Positions 11,925-24,188 of a DNA stretch of 64,000 bases are shown here, piece after piece (position 1 is the first letter of the stretch; each line of letters opens with the position of its first letter). The translations under genes were made by a program, and so were the position numbers. The notes under the pieces are model-generated. The model was given only the letters and a program-made list of their open reading frames with translations, did not search any database and was not told the origin of the DNA. Source of the DNA: Daphnia pulex (taxonomy: Eukaryota; Arthropoda; Branchiopoda; Diplostraca; Daphniidae); the NCBI RefSeq assembly GCF_021134715.1, contig NC_060023.1, forward strand, positions 8,928,001 to 8,992,000, written 5' to 3'.

Positions 11925-13160
11925 TTATGGCTGTGCTTCGCAGACTGCATGGGCCATCGTCGTTGCGCAATTCACATCGCCCCAGAACGTCAAAAAAGTT
12001 GCGCCACCGTACGCCATGCAGTCATCGGTATTGCTAGCTACCGAACTGGGTCTTCCAGGGTACCAGTTAGTGTATTCAGGAATGGTCATCGAGCTCTCCC
12101 ACAGCCAAGTTCCTTCCCGACGAGTGTCCGTCAACGAAGTCCAAAATGGCGTTTCTGCAATTGAACCGAAACATATATTTCTTCGAAATATACTGTGTAT
12201 GAATTACATCAATATTTATACTTACGGGTACCCCAAGCGGCTTGAACGCGCTCCTCTTCTGTTGCATTTCCGAACGAAATCAACTTCATCTTGTTGTCGA
12301 CACAAAACATTGTCTGGTCTGCTTGGTTTCGCTGCTCAATCAAATAAAATCAAACGTAAAAATGATCTTTTAGGGCTTTAAGCCGGGAAATACTTTGTCG
12401 TAACGTGTATGCGATTATTTGACGATGTCTTACGTTGGCAAAGGTAGCACAGTAGCACGAAGTCTCGTCCACCACTCGGCCACATTGGCTGTCCACTCCC
12501 AAATTGAAAGGGCAAATGACGGCCTTATATGAGAAAATGTGGATTAATCCAAGTAACAGAAATAGCTTGTAGAATTTCAAGAGAAAATGGAAAAGAACTC
12601 ACTTTCTGAATTTTGAGCTGGAAATTTGAAGTTGGCGCCTTTAGAAATCTTATCTCCGCTCCCGATTGAGTAGTGTAGAGCGCAGCTGGCAAATTTTTTC
12701 TTGAGGCTTCCAGAATCTTCTGATTTTCTAATAGGAGAATCGGAGAATCGCTTTCGAGTCCATCGTGAATCTAAACCAAAAGATATTAATACGCGACTCA
12801 GTGTTATGTAATCACTGTGAGCCCAATCAGCGGGCACAGAAAATGTTTACTGAAAAAAATCTCAGGGCTTCTTTCATGTCCCCATCGACGACGGTGAACG
12901 CCAGAATACGATCCTCTTGTGTTTCGAATTGCAAAATACAATTTTCGTTAAAAGGACCTTCAATCATCACAACCTCCTTGTCCACGAAAATGTATCCCCC
13001 AGCGCAATCTGAAAGATGTCGTTAGTACAGAACAAGTCTTTTTCATTGGTGGGCCGACAAAAAATGTTTAATTACCTTTGTCATCTAGGGATACCACATC
13101 AGCATTCCCGAAGCTGGAAGCGAATAAAGCTACCATCAGGAAGACACCCAAAGCGACCAT
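11925..13160 (-). CDS. Secreted CUB-like plus C-type lectin-like protein, copy E
   Basis: Start at 13160; signal peptide MVALGVFLMVALFASSFGNA. CUB exon about 12854-13009 (CAGGYIFVDKEVVMIEGPF with one extra residue relative to the paralogues, ILAFTVVDGDMKEA), second CUB exon about 12602-12771, Cys-rich exon about 12435-12523 (CGRVVDETSCYCATFAN), lectin exons about 12229-12333 and 11925-12153. Lectin motifs are FWTSLTDTRREGTWLWESS, NWYPGRP, DDCMAYGG and FWGDVNC. It is the 5'-most member of the five-gene array and closest to copy D. Nothing broken was seen. Confidence 0.82.
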
Positions 13161-13593
13161 TTTTTCCTTGTGAAAGTGCGAAATGAATTAATTATCAGCT
13201 CGAATCGACTTGAAAAAGTAGCTGCTGCCAATTCAGACTAAATGGTGTTATCTTTAAATAATATAAGCGCGTGTCTTTTCAACTTGAATGATGTCTGATG
13301 GAGTACTGAGAGGCAAAACAAAATGGTATCAAATTTTGAATAATAAAAAGAAACACACAACACCTTGTTTTGATATCTCATCCATACTGCGCATCAATTC
13401 TTTTATCTCAGCTTTACAGATTATCGGAGTTTTCGATTAAATTAAAAAAAAAAGGCAAATAGAAAAAGAAAAAAAACTTTCCATCTTCTCTACCCGCTAT
13501 TACGTAACGGGCTTACGGCATCAATAACTATGGAACAATTAACTTGAGAGTTGAATTGATCCCTTGTATTGCAAAGACGGTAAAATACATTTT
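13161..13593. other. Spacer before methyltransferase array
   Basis: Contains copy E upstream sequence and the left part of a segmental duplication: the stretch around 13365-13440 is clearly similar to 15470-15545. Confidence 0.5.
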
Positions 13594-14825
13594 TTATTTT
13601 TTTTCATGTCGTGAGTCCGTCTGATACTGTCCACAATAACACAGGCAACAACAACAAGATGTTCTTGGACGTTTCAGGCTTTGCGTCCCATCAAGAGAAA
13701 ATATTTCCGCTTCAATTTGAATTCCACTCTGTCTGGTTCGTCTGTGGTTCCCAAGGATTTCAAACACCTTTCATATAAAATGAATTAGAAATAAGGAAAC
13801 CTTTGAATGCCATAGTTTTAAGACTTTTAAAAAATACTTTGCAATGAATTCTTGAAGTACTTCTCGCCCGGCAGCTTCTCCTTTATCTCGACACAAATTT
13901 TGGAAACCCGACCATGATTCCAAATCGGCAGCCACTTTGGCTAAAGTGTAAGGCTCGTCATCGGTCCAAACTTCATCTCTGCAACAAAACAAGTATAATT
14001 TAATTTTTCATTAGATCTTAAACTATGTTGGTGATGTCTAGTGGCGCTAAAATCGGCTATTACCGCACAGCTTCCGCGTAAGGAATTGTAAAGTTGCCGT
14101 ATTCGTTTTCCAAGTGGCGGACACCGCTACCCCAATATGGACCGAGACTTTCAAAATAAAACTGATACCGTCGATAAGGAGAAGATTGTTATCAACACAC
14201 ACATTGGTAAAAAAAACTTACGTGTCTGATTGCGTCGTTGAGTTGGTCGGATTTTGTGGGATGAACCGCAATTGGCAGAAAGTAACTCGCCAAAGCCACG
14301 ACTCCGTTCTGACACAGAACTCTGTCGGCTTCTTTGAGAAATGCAGGTAAGTCGAACCAATGGGCCGCCACACAAGCCACTACAACTTGAGCAGACTCAT
14401 TTCCAGCTGGGCTTATCTCGGCTGGACTGACCCTGTGTTTGTTGGCTAAAATCAATTATCGTTTATCACATTTAGAGTTGATTTTAACCTACTGAAATTC
14501 GACGTTAGTTGGATGATTGAGCGTTTTGGCCACTTCAATCTGCGACGAACTAATGTCCGTGGCCAACACTTTGCGAAACGAGGTGGAAAAGAGGCCACTG
14601 CACTGGCCGTTTCCGCACCCCACATCCAAACACAACTCCAAGTCTCCTCGATACTGTGCAACACAATTTATTCAGTCCCCTAAAGTCATGTTGTTATTGT
14701 GCTGTTTATAATACCTTTTCCTTCAAGAAACAGACGATCTTGTCCGCAAGTCCGGGAGGCGCATTGGGTCGGGATTTTGCGTAAAGAGTTGCGTGCTCAG
14801 TTCCTTCAAAGAAACGCTGTGACAT
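13594..14825 (-). CDS. Class I SAM-dependent methyltransferase, copy 1
   Basis: Start at 14825 (MSQRFFEGTEHATLYAKSRP). Six short exons: about 14714-14825, 14494-14655, 14221-14447, 14064-14164, 13836-13980 and 13594-13765. Motif I is clear (LDVGCGNGQCSGLF), followed by an acidic motif II region (VLATDISSSQIEVA) and AAHWFDLPAFLKEADRVLCQNGVVAL, typical of the Methyltransf_11 fold. The layout matches the animal and Dictyostelium group named after DDB_G0268948, related to trans-aconitate/Crg1 methyltransferases; the substrate is unknown. Its C-terminus after SLDGTQSLKR is replaced by a Cys-rich tail (TSCCCCLCYCG) that copy 2 lacks. Tandem duplicate of the next gene. Confidence 0.88.
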
Positions 14826-15753
14826 CGTTGCTTGTTCGCCAGCAGAGGAAAATGTCTGAAATGTCGGAGCAAAATTTTTGCGCTACAGTGAACCTTTGAG
14901 TTTGCCTCTAAACTAAACTGTGGATATGAATCATCAGACATGAATAAATTACGACTGACGCTGACGGGCGACGGCAAGTCACATGACCGTTCGTTCCTTA
15001 TAAGTCGACGAAACTTCCCATTTCTATTTTGGGTTGCCGGTTGCCATGCGCTTTATTCTGATATGGTTATCAGGAAGGGATTCAACTTTTTTATTTCACT
15101 ATGGAAATCTGGTTTAATGTTTTGTCAATAACAAACAAATAAGTTCCCCTTTTTTAATTGTAAGAAAAAAAAATTAATTAGCTATCAGCTTGAAATGAGA
15201 GTAGGCCCTATAGCTTAGGGAATTAAGAACTAATTTTAAATTTAACCAAGCGATGTCTTTCCGACTTGGAATGTTGGTGGAAACTGAGGCAAAAATGAGC
15301 GTCATAATAATTCAGATTTGTTAGTTAACATGAACTTTGAATTATACAAATTTTTGGTTGCCAAATTGATTAACTAAATCTATCGGAACACACTGACAGC
15401 CTTGGAATAAGGTCACCAGGAAATGCGCAATAGAACTTGTCAATCAATAACATAAAGCCACTTACGCCGATCTTTGTTTTGATATCTCGTGCTGCACATT
15501 AATTCTTTTATCTCATGTTACACAGATAAAATTGGCGTTTGATTAAACAAGAAAGGTAAACAGAATAAAATAACGGTAACTGTAATATAACCCAGGGAAC
15601 AATCAAGGGCATCTTTAACTATCGGACAGTAAACTTTTAAGAGTTGCATTCATCTCTTGTATTGTAAAGACTCGGTAGTATGTTTAATATTAAAATAATG
15701 TGTTCTTCTATCTTATAAAATCTATCGTGATATATTCAGTATGATTGTGCCCA
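14826..15753. other. Spacer between methyltransferase copies
   Basis: Part of the segmental duplication: the upstream flank of copy 1 (14890-15050) matches that of copy 2 (17010-17160), and 15250-15550 matches 13262-13440. No separate gene. Confidence 0.55.
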
Positions 15754-16956
15754 TTACCGCTTACAACGTAATGTGCTGGAACTGGGGCTGGAACGTTTCA
15801 GGCTTTGCGCCCCATCAAAATGAAATATTTCCGCTTCAATTTGAATTCCACCCTGTCTGGTTCGTCTGTGGTTCCCAACGATTTCAAACACCTGTCATAT
15901 AAAATGGATTGGAAATTAAGAAACGTTTGATTGCCATAGTTTTAAAACTTTTAAAAAATACTTTGCAATGAATTCTTGAAGTACTTCCCGTCCGGCAGCT
16001 TCTCCTTTATCTCGACACAAATTCTGGAAACCAGACCATGATTCCAAGTAAGCAGCTGCCTCGGCTAAAGTGTAAGGCTCGTCGTCGGTCCAAACTTCAG
16101 CCCTAGAAAAAAATTCGCAATTAACTTTTTATTATTTATATATGTAACCTAATAATATATTAATATGTTGATTTTTACCGCACAGTTTCCGCGTAAGGGA
16201 TTGTAAAGTCGCCGTATTCATTTTCCAAGTGACGGACTCCGCTGCCCCAATACGGACCGAGGCTTTCAAAATAAAACTGACATCGATGTGAATCGATAAG
16301 AATATTATTGTCAGATACTGTAATGTGTGTGCTTTGAAACTTACGTGTCTGATTGCGTCATTAAGTTCGTCGGATTTCGTAGGATGAACCGCAATTGGCA
16401 AAAAGAAACTCGTCAAAGCCACGACTCCGTTCTGACACAGAACTCTGTCGGCTTCTTTGAGAAATGCGGGTAAGTCGAACCAATGGGCCGCCACACAAGC
16501 CACTACAACTTGAGCCGACTCATTTTTGGCTGGGCTTATCTCGGCTGGACTGACCCTGTGTTTGTTGGCTAAAATCAATTATCGTTCACAATATTTAGAG
16601 TTGAATTTAACCTACTGAAATTCGACGTTGGTTGGATGATTGAGCGTTTTGGCCACTTCAATCTGCGACGGACTAATGTCCGTGGCCAACACTTTGCGAA
16701 ACGAGGCGGAAAAGAGGCCGCTACACTGGCCGTTTCCGCATCCCACATCCAAACACAACTCCAAGTCTCCTTGATACTGTAACACAATTTATTCAGTCTT
16801 TAAAAAAGTTTTTTAAAGTTGTTTTTGTTCTGTTTTTAAAAATACCTTTTCCTTCAAGAAATTTACGATCTTGTCTGCAAGTCCAGGAGGCGCATTGGGT
16901 CGGGACTTTGCGTAAAGAGTTGCGTGCTCAGTTCCTTCAAAGAAACGCTGTGACAT
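15754..16956 (-). CDS. Class I SAM-dependent methyltransferase, copy 2
   Basis: Start at 16956 (MSQRFFEG). Same six-exon plan as copy 1, with nearly identical central exons: motif I LDVGCGNGQCSGLF, then AAHWFDLPAFLKEADRVLCQ and the exon with GPYWGSGVRHLENEYG. The last exon (about 15754-15892) ends in FDGAQSLKRSSPSSSTLRCK and lacks the Cys-rich tail of copy 1. Cytosolic methyltransferase, substrate unknown; resembles the DDB_G0268948-like group. High similarity in introns and flanks indicates a recent tandem duplication of a unit of about 2 kb. Confidence 0.88.
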
Positions 16957-17776
16957 CGCAGCTTGTTCGCCAGCAGAGGAATGTCTTTAAAATGTTTCTA
17001 AAACTACAAAGAACCTTTGAGGTGACCTCTAAACTGTGGGTGTGAATCCACACAACACAAACACCTTACGACTGATGCTGCCGGCAGTTGGTTCCATATA
17101 AGCTGGTATAAATACACAAACTTCCCATTTCATTATTGGGTTGTCGGGCGCCATTCTGATAAAGCGAAATGTCCAATAAGTATGGCGTTGTATAGCCTCT
17201 AGACATTTACGAGTCCCCGTAGTCCTGATGGCAACTGATTAGATTATTACCGGTATGTTGGACCAAAATAAATGCGACTTCTGGTAAAAACAAAGAGAAA
17301 ATCAATTAATTGTACAAACACATATTCGTATTGCAGAAATTGATAGTTTTTCTCGAGATAAGTAATTTTCTTTACTATTACATGTGTTCCGCTTGTCAGG
17401 TGGAATTCCTTACACCTGAGGAGCAGTCCATTCACTGCCAAATAGATTTTGAAATGAGCGCGGCAGGAGTGAAGATTCAGCTCAAACAAAACGCCATCTG
17501 CCGTTGTGTACTATACATTTTCGGGTTCTGCCGGATTGTAATGTACCTTCCATTGAGGCGGCTACCTGTTGGTATGGATAAAATACAAATAAAAAACAAC
17601 GCCAAATATCGAGAAACATCAGTCGTTTTTAATCAATAATTAATTTGGTATTTTTATTTTATATTTGCATTTAAGAAATCGATGGGTATAATATTGCACG
17701 AATAATTAAAAAAACAAATTAAAATATCTAAAACTCATTGCGGTTTTGGCGTCAAATTATTTCTAGTGTACATTGA
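16957..17776. other. Spacer between methyltransferases and carbonic anhydrases
   Basis: Copy 2 upstream flank, then unassigned sequence. At about 17382-17480 on the plus strand a frame reads YMCSACQVEFLTPEEQSIHC, which has a CxxC...H pattern like a zinc finger but stands alone. Confidence 0.4.
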
Positions 17777-19232
17777 CTAGTTCTCGGAGCGGTACGTCAC
17801 CAAACGACCGTGAAGCGATTGAACTGGACGGAAGTTGTCGATCAAGTGATAGCCCTCTGTGTTGAACAGTTTTCTAAATTCGCCCATCTAAAATCATTGA
17901 GTCGTGAAAACATTTCTTCTCATCTCAAATTTTTTAAATTGATTTACTAGTCTGTCTTAATAGCGAACACAAACCTGACGTTGCGAGAGGGCGATTGGGA
18001 TGTCAAACACCGTCCAGATGACGGCTTCGTTGCACAGCGGAGTAGTTAGCGACCCGTTGTAACGATAGAAGCTGAACGGACTGTCTGGCAGAAGATCCTC
18101 CAATGGGACCGGGTTGGTCAGATTTGTAACACTCGAGTTCATTCCCGCGCTACTGGAATTGGCAGGGCGAGTGATTTCATCAAAGTGCTCAATATGCCGG
18201 AAGGCGATGTTATCTCTCTTTTCCATCTGGAATTTCAAATTTATGCAATAGAGACTTTGGCACCATCAGCAGATTTGAAAAGGAATTTGTTCACCTCAAT
18301 CAAAATGGCGAGAACGGCCAATCCATCCGGATGTTTAGAGGCTTCTGTAAAGTTGTCGTATTTTTGGCCGTAATGAACGATGTGAAGTTCGGCCGGATAT
18401 CTTTCAAAGGATAAAGAAATAAGAAATAAAATACAGGAGAACTGATCAAATGTGTACCTTTTGTTGGCTATGCGGTGTTCGCTTCCAATTCTGTTGTTGC
18501 TACTCCAGTGGAAATGAAGTTGATAGAAAATGTATCGATCCGAAAGCCCTCCATCTTTAATGTAAGGCAGATCCCTGTCATCCCCGTCGTCTTTGTGAAT
18601 TTGTAGCGTCACTGTATCATTAATAAAACGATGAATTGATTTGTGCTTATCGGGGTAAGAAATTATAAACATATTCTCATACCTGTGTGTCCATTATTGG
18701 TGACAGTCTCAGGAAAGACTTTGTCGTAGTGGACAAATGACAGCCGGGGATAATCAGTGACGATGGCTTTGGTTGGTTCGATGTTGATGGGCGACTGGTG
18801 TTCACCTCCGCAAGGAGCGATACGAATCGGCCACTTGAGTGACTCTATTAATAAATCAACAGTTAAACATTTTTGGAAATTCAGTCAAGTATAAAAATTA
18901 TATGTCGACTTACCATCGTAATCCCACGTAGTGTTCATTGCAGACGCGTTCCCGATTACTTCACAATTCAGATAAATAAAATGTTAATTATATTTGATGG
19001 TGAAAACATGAATAAATTAATTCGTGTGTAATCTTGTTGTTACGTACCATTTCGTTCGAGTAATGCTGGGTCTAAAGTAGTCACGTTGATACCAGCTCCC
19101 GTTAATGGCCGAATCAAAACAAAAATCACCAGCTGTAACAATTTGATGCAATTTTAAAATTAACAAAAGACTTATTAAGCGTTAGGCTTTTACTAATAAT
19201 ACCGTGAAGGAAAAAGGTGGGTTGATTTGCAT
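17777..19232 (-). CDS. Alpha-carbonic anhydrase 1 (secreted)
   Basis: Catalyses CO2 hydration to bicarbonate and a proton outside the cell. A 30-bp first exon (19203-19232, MQINPPFSFT) joins an exon at about 19048-19125 to give a signal peptide (LVIFVLIRPLTG). Further exons: about 18914-18960, 18684-18846, 18466-18612 (interrupted near 18404-18466), 18292-18404, about 17973-18226 and 17777-17888. Catalytic features are intact: QSPINIEP, NNGHT (proton shuttle His64), QLHFHW (zinc ligands His94 and His96), GSEHR (Glu106), ELHIVHYG (His119) and SLTTP (Thr199/Thr200). The loop after HIEHFDEI is longer than in the paralogues and carries several N-x-S/T sites. First of five tandem copies. Confidence 0.9.
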
Positions 19233-19649
19233 ATCGGAGAGGAGAGGCGAATGTTGTAGAGGTGACAACTGACAAGAAATAACTTTCAATGACACTTGTT
19301 CGTACAGACAATGATAAAGGACTAAGAAAATCGGGAGAATTTTTAGTCAAATGTCTCAGTGAAACAAAAGAAAAACATTTTAACGCGCCAGCCGCTAGGC
19401 GATCTGAGAGTAAACCAGGGTTATGCAACCCATTGATTGTAATTCAATGTAACACTTATCTGGATGGATAATAATAAAAGCAAATCATTCTTTTCTTGTT
19501 AATGATAGGCTGTATTATTTTAATTCATACAACAGAATTTGATCTTTATTCACAATTTAGCGATTGCCACGGATCGTCTTGCGTAGTAAGTAGGCCTATA
19601 ACAGCAAACGGGAATCAACAATCCTCCAAAATTAAATATACGAAAGAAA
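19233..19649. other. Spacer between carbonic anhydrases 1 and 2
   Basis: Promoter of CA1 and 3' flank of CA2; nothing else recognised. Confidence 0.5.
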
Positions 19650-21051
19650 TTATTCGTCCATGTTGGGATCTTCCGGGCGGTAAGTAAGCACTCTATCGTG
19701 CAACTCTTGAACTGGACGGAAATTATCCTCCATCTCATGGCCTTCAGTGTCGTGTAACTTTCGAAAGATGCGCAACTAAAAACCCCCGGATAACATAAAA
19801 AAAAAAAATTAGCACTATGTCATACAATAATGGCACACTGTAACATTATTCTCATGTTTACCTGGCGTTCGGAAATACCGATCGGGGTGTCGAAAACCGT
19901 CCAGATGACGTCCTCGTTACAGCCGGGAGTAGTCAGCGAGCCGTTGTATCGGTAGAAGCTTCCGGTTCGGTCGGGAATAAGATCCATCAGCGGAAAGGAA
20001 TAGGACAAGACACTCTTTTTAGCCGCGTCGGGGTTGATAATTTCGTCGAAATGTTCCAAGTGGCGGAAGGCAATGTTATCTCTAGCCTCCAACTAAGGAA
20101 ATAAAACGTGTTTAATTAATTAATGAATTAATTACATGGCTTAGTAATTAATTAAAAAAATCTCAACAAGTATTATATACCTCCATCATAATTCCCAAGA
20201 CGGCTAATCCGTCCGGATGAACGACAGCGTCGTTAAAGCTTCCGTATTTAGCGTTGTAGTGGACAATGTGCAGTTCGGCTGGATATCTTTTAAAATACAT
20301 GGAAGAAAATTCGGTTGGTCAGAGCGGGAAAGAATGGAAATACGAAAAAGACTAATGAGAATAAACATACTGTCGATTATTGATGTAATGCTCGCTGCCT
20401 CTCAGCGTGTCTTTACCCCAATGAAAATGGAGTTGGAAAAAATTGAAACGGTCTGTTAATCCTCCACCGGTAATGAACGGCAACTCTTCAGCGGTTTTGC
20501 CCCCACTCTCCACACGCATCATGACTATATACAAATATTTTTTCAAGGAGCCAAATGTTCATTTTGAATCCCTATAGATTTAATTTTTTGATTTATCAAA
20601 ATTCCGAGAAGGTGATTATGTACCTGTGTGACCGTTGTTGGTCACCATTTCGGGGAAGACCTGGTCGTAGTTGTTCAAACTGAATCTGGGATAATCGACA
20701 GCAGCGGCTTTGCTCAGCTCGAGGTTGATGGGCGATTGATGCTCCCCTCCGCAAGATGAGAAATGTTCCTTCCATTCATTCGGATCTGTGACACGCATAG
20801 ACATTTGGATATTAATCATCAGAGCATAATAATTTAGTTAGATAAATGTTTACGTTGATAGTTCCAATGGGTTGGCGGTGCTGGGGTAGTCATAATCGCA
20901 ATGAAATCGAACAAGGGCGGAATAGTTTTAATAAAATTAGAAAATTGAATTCAAATTGCCATCAGATGTACATACCTGGCTTTGGGACTTGGGCTTTGGT
21001 GACTATTGTACAGCATAACGCTATTAGTAGCAGAAAACTCAGTTTTGCCAT
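19650..21051 (-). CDS. Alpha-carbonic anhydrase 2 (secreted)
   Basis: Start at 21051 with signal peptide [21 protein letters not shown] short second exon near 20845-20892 encodes PPTHWNY, the conserved N-terminal W-x-Y of alpha-CAs. Catalytic set complete: [24 protein letters not shown] (zinc ligands), [17 protein letters not shown] and [19 protein letters not shown]. The last exon (19650-about 19775) ends PEDPNMDE without a membrane anchor signal. The TATA box at 21151 fits this start. Predicted active extracellular or haemolymph carbonic anhydrase; the array may serve ion and pH balance or cuticle calcification, by inference. Confidence 0.92.
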
Positions 21052-21841
21052 GTTTGCAGTTGAATTCTCCCTGGCAAGAGCGCAGGTATAATAGCGTTTG
21101 TGTTGCTGGACGTAACGGCACAACTGTCGAACTTGCACACAGCACTTCATCCTTATATATACATTGATACTGAAATGAACCTCATCATGCGCCCATGGAA
21201 TTTTAAATGCATCTCACAGTGCTGTAACAAAAGGTGAAATTTCTTGGAACCTTTCCAGCAAGCACGAGTTGCGCGGATCTTTCCTTGCATTCACTTGGGC
21301 ATCATCAGCAGAAAACTCACGAGATTTCAAACGAGAAAAACTAGATAGCGTCGGATTATTGAATTATCAACTTATTAGAAAGTGAAACTATCGGGTGGTA
21401 CTAACAGTCCCATTGTTGATATGATTTAAACAGAATAATTATAACTGCTGAAATAGGCAGCACCGTACCGTACTACAGTTTTTGTATTCGACACGATTGT
21501 CGGCACACCGACCGAGTTTCACCGAGTAACACCCGCCTTGAATACCAAATTGCAGATAGAACACGCGGGGTGAAAGTGTCACATATTTTCCGGCTGTTAT
21601 TTGACTCACAAAAGGAATACATTAATCTGACTATATATGTAACTGCGTCATATTTTTACTCTCTATGATGCAATAATATTGAGATTTGGAAGTTCATCGC
21701 AACAATAAACAAATGCAATTCTTATTTGTAGTGTATACTCGTTGACTATACTTCAAATCATATTTCAAATATAATTTCAACATTTAGCGCGTGCTGACTC
21801 TGATATAACATTTGATGACTTTGGCGATTGATTGACTGAAT
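21052..21841. other. Spacer between carbonic anhydrases 2 and 3
   Basis: CA2 promoter and unassigned sequence. No additional gene supported. Confidence 0.5.
21151..21159 (-). promoter_or_regulatory. TATA box of carbonic anhydrase 2
   Basis: TATATAAGG on the minus strand, 100 bp upstream of the CA2 ATG. Confidence 0.5.
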
Positions 21842-23247
21842 TTATTTTAAAGCGACTGGACTAGACGGGCGGTAAGACACAACGCGTGTGTTCAATGGTT
21901 GAACTGGGCGGTAGTTGTTTTCTAGCGGACGGCTCTCGTCGTCAAATACCCCTCGGAATTTGGCCAACTAGATAATCATATAACGCTTTTAAATAAGTTC
22001 ATTTAAAAAACGAAATGAATTTAGACGCAAAGTTTTCACCTGACGCTCTGAAATGGCGATGGGAGTCTGGAAAACCGTCCAAAAAACTGACTCGTTGCAT
22101 TCGGGCGTTGTGAGAGAACCATCGTATCTGAAGAAAGCCGTAGGATCGTCGGGAATGAGATCCTCAAGTGGAACCGGGATCGCCACGTCGTAGGTTTGGG
22201 CGTCTAGGGGATTGGCTATAGTTTCGAAATGTTGAATGTGACGGAATGCAATGTTGTCGTGAGCTTCCTCCTATCGATTAAGAATAATGTCGATTTGTTT
22301 TTAATAAGTCTATTCAAACATTGAAACATTATACCTCGATCATGATGCCTAAGACAGCTAAACCGTCGGGAAATCCGGAAGCGGTGGCGAAATCTCCGTA
22401 TTTCTCATTGTAGTGGACAATGTGGAGTTCAGCCGGGAATCTAGAATGTAGCGCTTAGTTTCATTATATATGGCTTTAATTTGGTTGTATAGAACGACGT
22501 TAACAAAATGTAATACGGTTGATCGGCAATGCGATGTTCACTGCCTCGGCTGAGATCGCCACCCCAGTGGAAGTGAAGTTGATGGAAGTAGTACACTCCC
22601 GGCAAGCCACCTCCACTCAGGTAAGGTAGATCTGTAACGGGTAGATTTTCATTCACCTGAAGCATAACTGAATAATTCAAACAAGAGAATGGCAATAAAA
22701 TTAAGATGAATCAAACTCTATATATGTTTATCTGCATGTTACTCGTGTGGCCGTTGTTGGTGACAACTTCGACGAAAGCTTTATCATAGTTGGCGAAACT
22801 GAAGGTCGGATAATCGAACTCGACCGCCGTTAAAGGATCGAGGTTGATGGGCGACTGCTGCTCACCGCCACACGTTGGGAAGTCAACGGGCCATTGACTC
22901 GGATCTATAGTATTCAAGAGTGAACATCTGATTTAATTATAGCTCACATAGCATAATGTCAAGGCTTAATAATACCGTCATAGTTCCAAGCGTTTTTCGG
23001 TTCTGAATGAAAACAAAAAAATAATTATTATTCATCAACAGCCTATAAACGGTAAAGATGTCAAACCTGTTTGGACCCGGATGACAGCACCGTTAGCGAC
23101 TCCAAAGGAAACTAAGAGTACGATCTATAAGTATAGATTAAATTTCAAATGTTTTAGTCTGCTACTCTATTCGTTAGGTAATAATAAGGTTTAGTATTAT
23201 TTGGCTGAAATTTCAATTTTTACCTGGATAACCGAGATCACCGACAT
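21842..23247 (-). CDS. Alpha-carbonic anhydrase 3 (secreted)
   Basis: Start at 23247; MSVISVIQ in a tiny first exon joins [13 protein letters not shown] to form the signal peptide. Then a small exon with KNAWNYDG near 22977-23003. Catalytic residues intact: [47 protein letters not shown] and [19 protein letters not shown]. The last exon (21842-about 21967) ends [11 protein letters not shown]. Exon plan is the same as CA1 and CA2, including the separate exon that begins with the E-x-H-D-N-I-A-F-R-H motif. Predicted active secreted enzyme. Confidence 0.92.
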
Positions 23248-24188
23248 TTTAGGCAATAATTTGCATGCACTCACCTGTTGGTCAGGAATATGTAGTTGTA
23301 GTCAAACAACGAATGCTCTCGGTTTTATGGGCATCCTATCTGTAATAGAAATCTGGGGGTGATATCCCTTTTGCTACTTGATTGATATTGTGTGTGGATC
23401 GATTTGGTCCGTACCACAGTTGACCTAAAGAGATAAAAAACTCAAATTGAACTTGCAACCAATAATAATTCCTATCTCAATCGAAACATCAGTTTTTCAT
23501 CCGCACTATCTTTATAATCCATCGTTGAACGAGTTGCCCTTTAAAACGTAAAGTGATGGGATTGTTGATAGCTGCGCGACGACAGGATCAAAATTCAAAT
23601 TCAATAACCTGCTGACAACATGTTTGTCAATTAGATTAACTGACACATGCGTCAGTGAAAACGACCCCTATTACTTTTTTCGACCCAAATATTTACTGTT
23701 TTATTATAAGTGAAATTCGTATGTGCGCCCCTTATCATCTAAAAAAAAAAAAAAAATCCGGGACAGGGTGGCCCTCACGGCGTACATGTCTTGTGATCGT
23801 CACGCTTTTACGCATCAATTAAATACAAGCTGACTGCGTTCATTTTGAAAGGAAATATTTATCCACCAATTTGCGTCTACACATAATTAATTTACGCCAC
23901 GGTGATGGATGAATACTGTGCGGATACTGCGGAAGGGTTGAGCAAATCCAACGCCAACGTGTTCGAGATGGACTTAAAATATTGATTTCCAAATACACCA
24001 CAATCAGTTGTAACTACAGCCTGAAAATGAATGGCAACATCTTCCAGTTCAGAACCCTCAACTTGGATTTAAATTATGGCTTAAATAGAAACTGTGGGAA
24101 AGACGGGGGAAAGAAACCCATTTAACTAAATTTATTACATAAAACACGGAGAGTTTTTCGGTTCTTAAATACCCAACATAGTTATTAA
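23248..24188. other. Spacer between carbonic anhydrases 3 and 4
   Basis: About 940 bp, AT-rich, with a poly-A tract near 23742. No gene recognised. Confidence 0.5.
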
